From positions 1 through 21,178 of the forward strand of contig CAZKHJ010000035.1 in assembly GCA_964552675.1 (NCBI GenBank): a DNA stretch of 21,178 nt, read 5' to 3'. This document shows positions 19,497-21,178 of this stretch, piece after piece. The first letter of the stretch is position 1. Each line of letters begins with the position of its first letter. The notes beneath the pieces were generated by a model, which had not been told where the DNA came from, made no database searches, and worked only from the letters and a program-made list of their open reading frames with translations. This DNA comes from Sulfurimicrobium sp964552675. GTDB lineage: Bacteria; Pseudomonadota; Gammaproteobacteria; Burkholderiales; Sulfuricellaceae. Made by a program: the position numbers and the translations under genes.

Positions 19497-21178
19497 GTAG
19501 CGCCCGCCCTCCGGGGCGGGCGAGGATTGAAACTTGCTGATTTCCAGCGCGGTGCGCGCCCGGTCGATAGTAGCGCCCGCCCTCCGGGGCGGGCGAGGAT
19601 TGAAACCGCTTGCCAGCCATTCCTTGAACTCGCTCAACGGCGTAGCGCCCGCCCTCCGGGGCGGGCGAGGATTGAAACAATACGGCGAGCAACAAGTCTT
19701 CGTAACTGCCCTGTAGCGCCCGCCCTCCGGGGCGGGCGAGGATTGAAACCTGATGTGGGGCGCTCCCACGTCATCCGCTCCCAGGTAGCGCCCGCCCTCC
19801 GGGGCGGGCGAGGATTGAAACAGATCGCGCTGGGCACCCTGGCGAAGATCGAACGAGTAGCGCCCGCCCTCCGGGGCGGGCGAGGATTGAAACATCATTT
19901 CCCGCTTCACCGCGTCCAGGTTTTCCCTGTAGCGCCCGCCCTCCGGGGCGGGCGAGGATTGAAACATATCGAGCGCACAAATTGACTACGCTCACGCATG
20001 TAGCGCCCGCCCTCCGGGGCGGGCGAGGATTGAAACTACCGTTTCCGCCGTCCACACGTCCACCGTCATGCCGTAGCGCCCGCCCTCCGGGGCGGGCGAG
20101 GATTGAAACCGCATCCTGACGGTTCTGCCCCCCCCTGGTCAGGGTAGCGCCCGCCCTCCGGGGCGGGCGAGGATTGAAACGTGCGCAATTTCATCGCTGC
20201 GGACGGCTTGCAGCTTGTAGCGCCCGCCCTCCGGGGCGGGCGAGGATTGAAACCTTCGGCATCGTAGTGCGGAGGGCATCATGAACGGTAGCGCCCGCCC
20301 TCCGGGGCGGGCGAGGATTGAAACTCCTGCTGTTCGCCTTCGGTCTTGGTGCCCTCGGGTAGCGCCCGCCCTCCGGGGCGGGCGAGGATTGAAACGCGCT
20401 CGTGCTGTGCGACCTGGTGCTGGAGCTGGAGTAGCGCCCGCCCTCCGGGGCGGGCGAGGATTGAAACCGCCTAGAGCATCAATAATTTCAGAGGGTGTCA
20501 TAGTAGCGCCCGCCCTCCGGGGCGGGCGAGGATTGAAACTTCTGCTCCTGCCCGTTATTGTAGGCAACGGCGGCGTAGCGCCCGCCCTCCGGGGCGGGCG
20601 AGGATTGAAACCAAAGCGAACGAGGATAAGACCATGTCAATAGAAGGTAGCGCCCGCCCTCCGGGGCGGGCGAGGATTGAAACATCGAACTGACCGGCAC
20701 GCCCAGCCCCAACGGCTTGCGTAGCGCCCGCCCTCCGGGGCGGGCGAGGATTGAAACCGAGACGATGCGGTAGTAGCGGTTGCCCTTGCCGTGTAGCGCC
20801 CGCCCTCCGGGGCGGGCGAGGATTGAAACTCATGTGCTGCAGGCTGGAACACCACGGCGAATTTCGTAGCGCCCGCCCTCCGGGGCGGGCGAGGATTGAA
20901 ACGTGGAATACATAACCGATGCCGCCGAAGATAACGAAGTAGCGCCCGCCCTCCGGGGCGGGCGAGGATTGAAACTTCACGACCAGCCGAACGACTACCA
21001 GACCAGCGTTGTAGCGCCCGCCCTCCGGGGCGGGCGAGGATTGAAACGCCATCACTCGGCGCCTGCCTGCCGACGATCAGGTAGCGCCCGCCCTCCGGGG
21101 CGGGCGAGGATTGAAACAAAAAGGCGCTGGATTGTTTGAGGCCGGCCAAGCATGTAGCGCCCGCCCTCCGGGGCGGGC
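19497..21178 (+). CRISPR. Type I-C array: 23 complete repeats, a 24th cut by the window end
   Basis: Repeats are 37 nt and identical throughout, starting at 19497, 19570, 19642, 19713, 19785 and so on to 21154. The structure is GTAG, nine-base stem arm CGCCCGCCC, loop TCCG, arm GGGCGGGCG, and 11-nt handle AGGATTGAAAC. The 23 spacers measure 33-37 nt, mostly 34-36, and all differ. The leader is on the left next to cas2, so transcription runs on the plus strand and new spacers enter near 19497. Spacers 11 and 16 contain ATG starts after purine-rich tracts, as expected if they come from gene starts of viruses or plasmids. Sources cannot be named from sequence alone. Confidence 0.99.

Noticed and set aside
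19440..21149. Several ORFs with repeated VAPALRGGRGLK or FNPRPPRRAGAT units
   Set aside because: They are translations of the CRISPR repeats; no true coding region there.

Overview
The window is GC-rich and looks like a chromosomal segment of a sulfur-oxidising betaproteobacterium. A Nitrosomonadales relative such as Sulfuricella, Sulfuritalea or Thiobacillus is plausible; this is inferred from gene content, not proven. The main pointers are a flavocytochrome c sulfide dehydrogenase cluster with dihaem c-type cytochromes, a group III-like phosphofructokinase, and a complete type I-C CRISPR-Cas locus. All convincing protein-coding genes lie on the + strand.

Layout. Positions 2-3044 hold three secreted or envelope genes, the first cut by the window edge: an Ig/PKD-domain protein, a lipoprotein, and a GEVED-domain exported protein. 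Positions 3209-4336 hold a strong sigma-70 promoter, a short leader ORF, a terminator hairpin and an EamA/DMT transporter. Positions 4355-5703 hold metZ, preceded by what I read as a SAM-II riboswitch and a terminator. A two-helix small membrane protein and a 6-phosphofructokinase follow (5761-7178). Positions 7229-9881 hold an FNR-like box and a cytochrome - fccB - cytochrome operon for sulfide oxidation.

From 10112 to the end is the CRISPR-Cas locus: cas3, an orphan Phd antitoxin, a complex intergenic region, cas5c, cas8c (with an internal cas11c start), cas7c, a hicB-hicA pair, an MNT/HEPN pair, cas4, cas1, cas2, leader, and at least 24 repeats running off the window. There is no cas6, as expected for I-C, where Cas5c processes crRNA.

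The most interesting element is the cas3/phd-cas5c intergenic region (12628-12990). On the minus strand there is a solitary diverged CRISPR repeat. It keeps the exact 11-nt 3' handle of the array repeat and a re-written hairpin, and it has its own promoter whose predicted start falls at the hairpin base. The sequence right after the handle matches 14 of 17 nt of a site 85 bp away. That site has a correct type I-C PAM (5'-TTC) and covers the -35 box of a divergent plus-strand promoter, plus the -35 of the repeat's own promoter. Downstream of the plus-strand promoter is a 26-codon ORF for a hydrophobic single-helix peptide, directly ahead of cas5c. This is the architecture of a CreTA-type guard (crRNA-like antitoxin RNA that directs Cascade to silence a toxin) or of a crRNA-like autoregulator of the cas operon.

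The same cas locus also carries an orphan Phd, an intact HicBA and an MNT/HEPN pair whose HEPN appears to have lost its core. It therefore seems to have accumulated several successive toxin-antitoxin guards.
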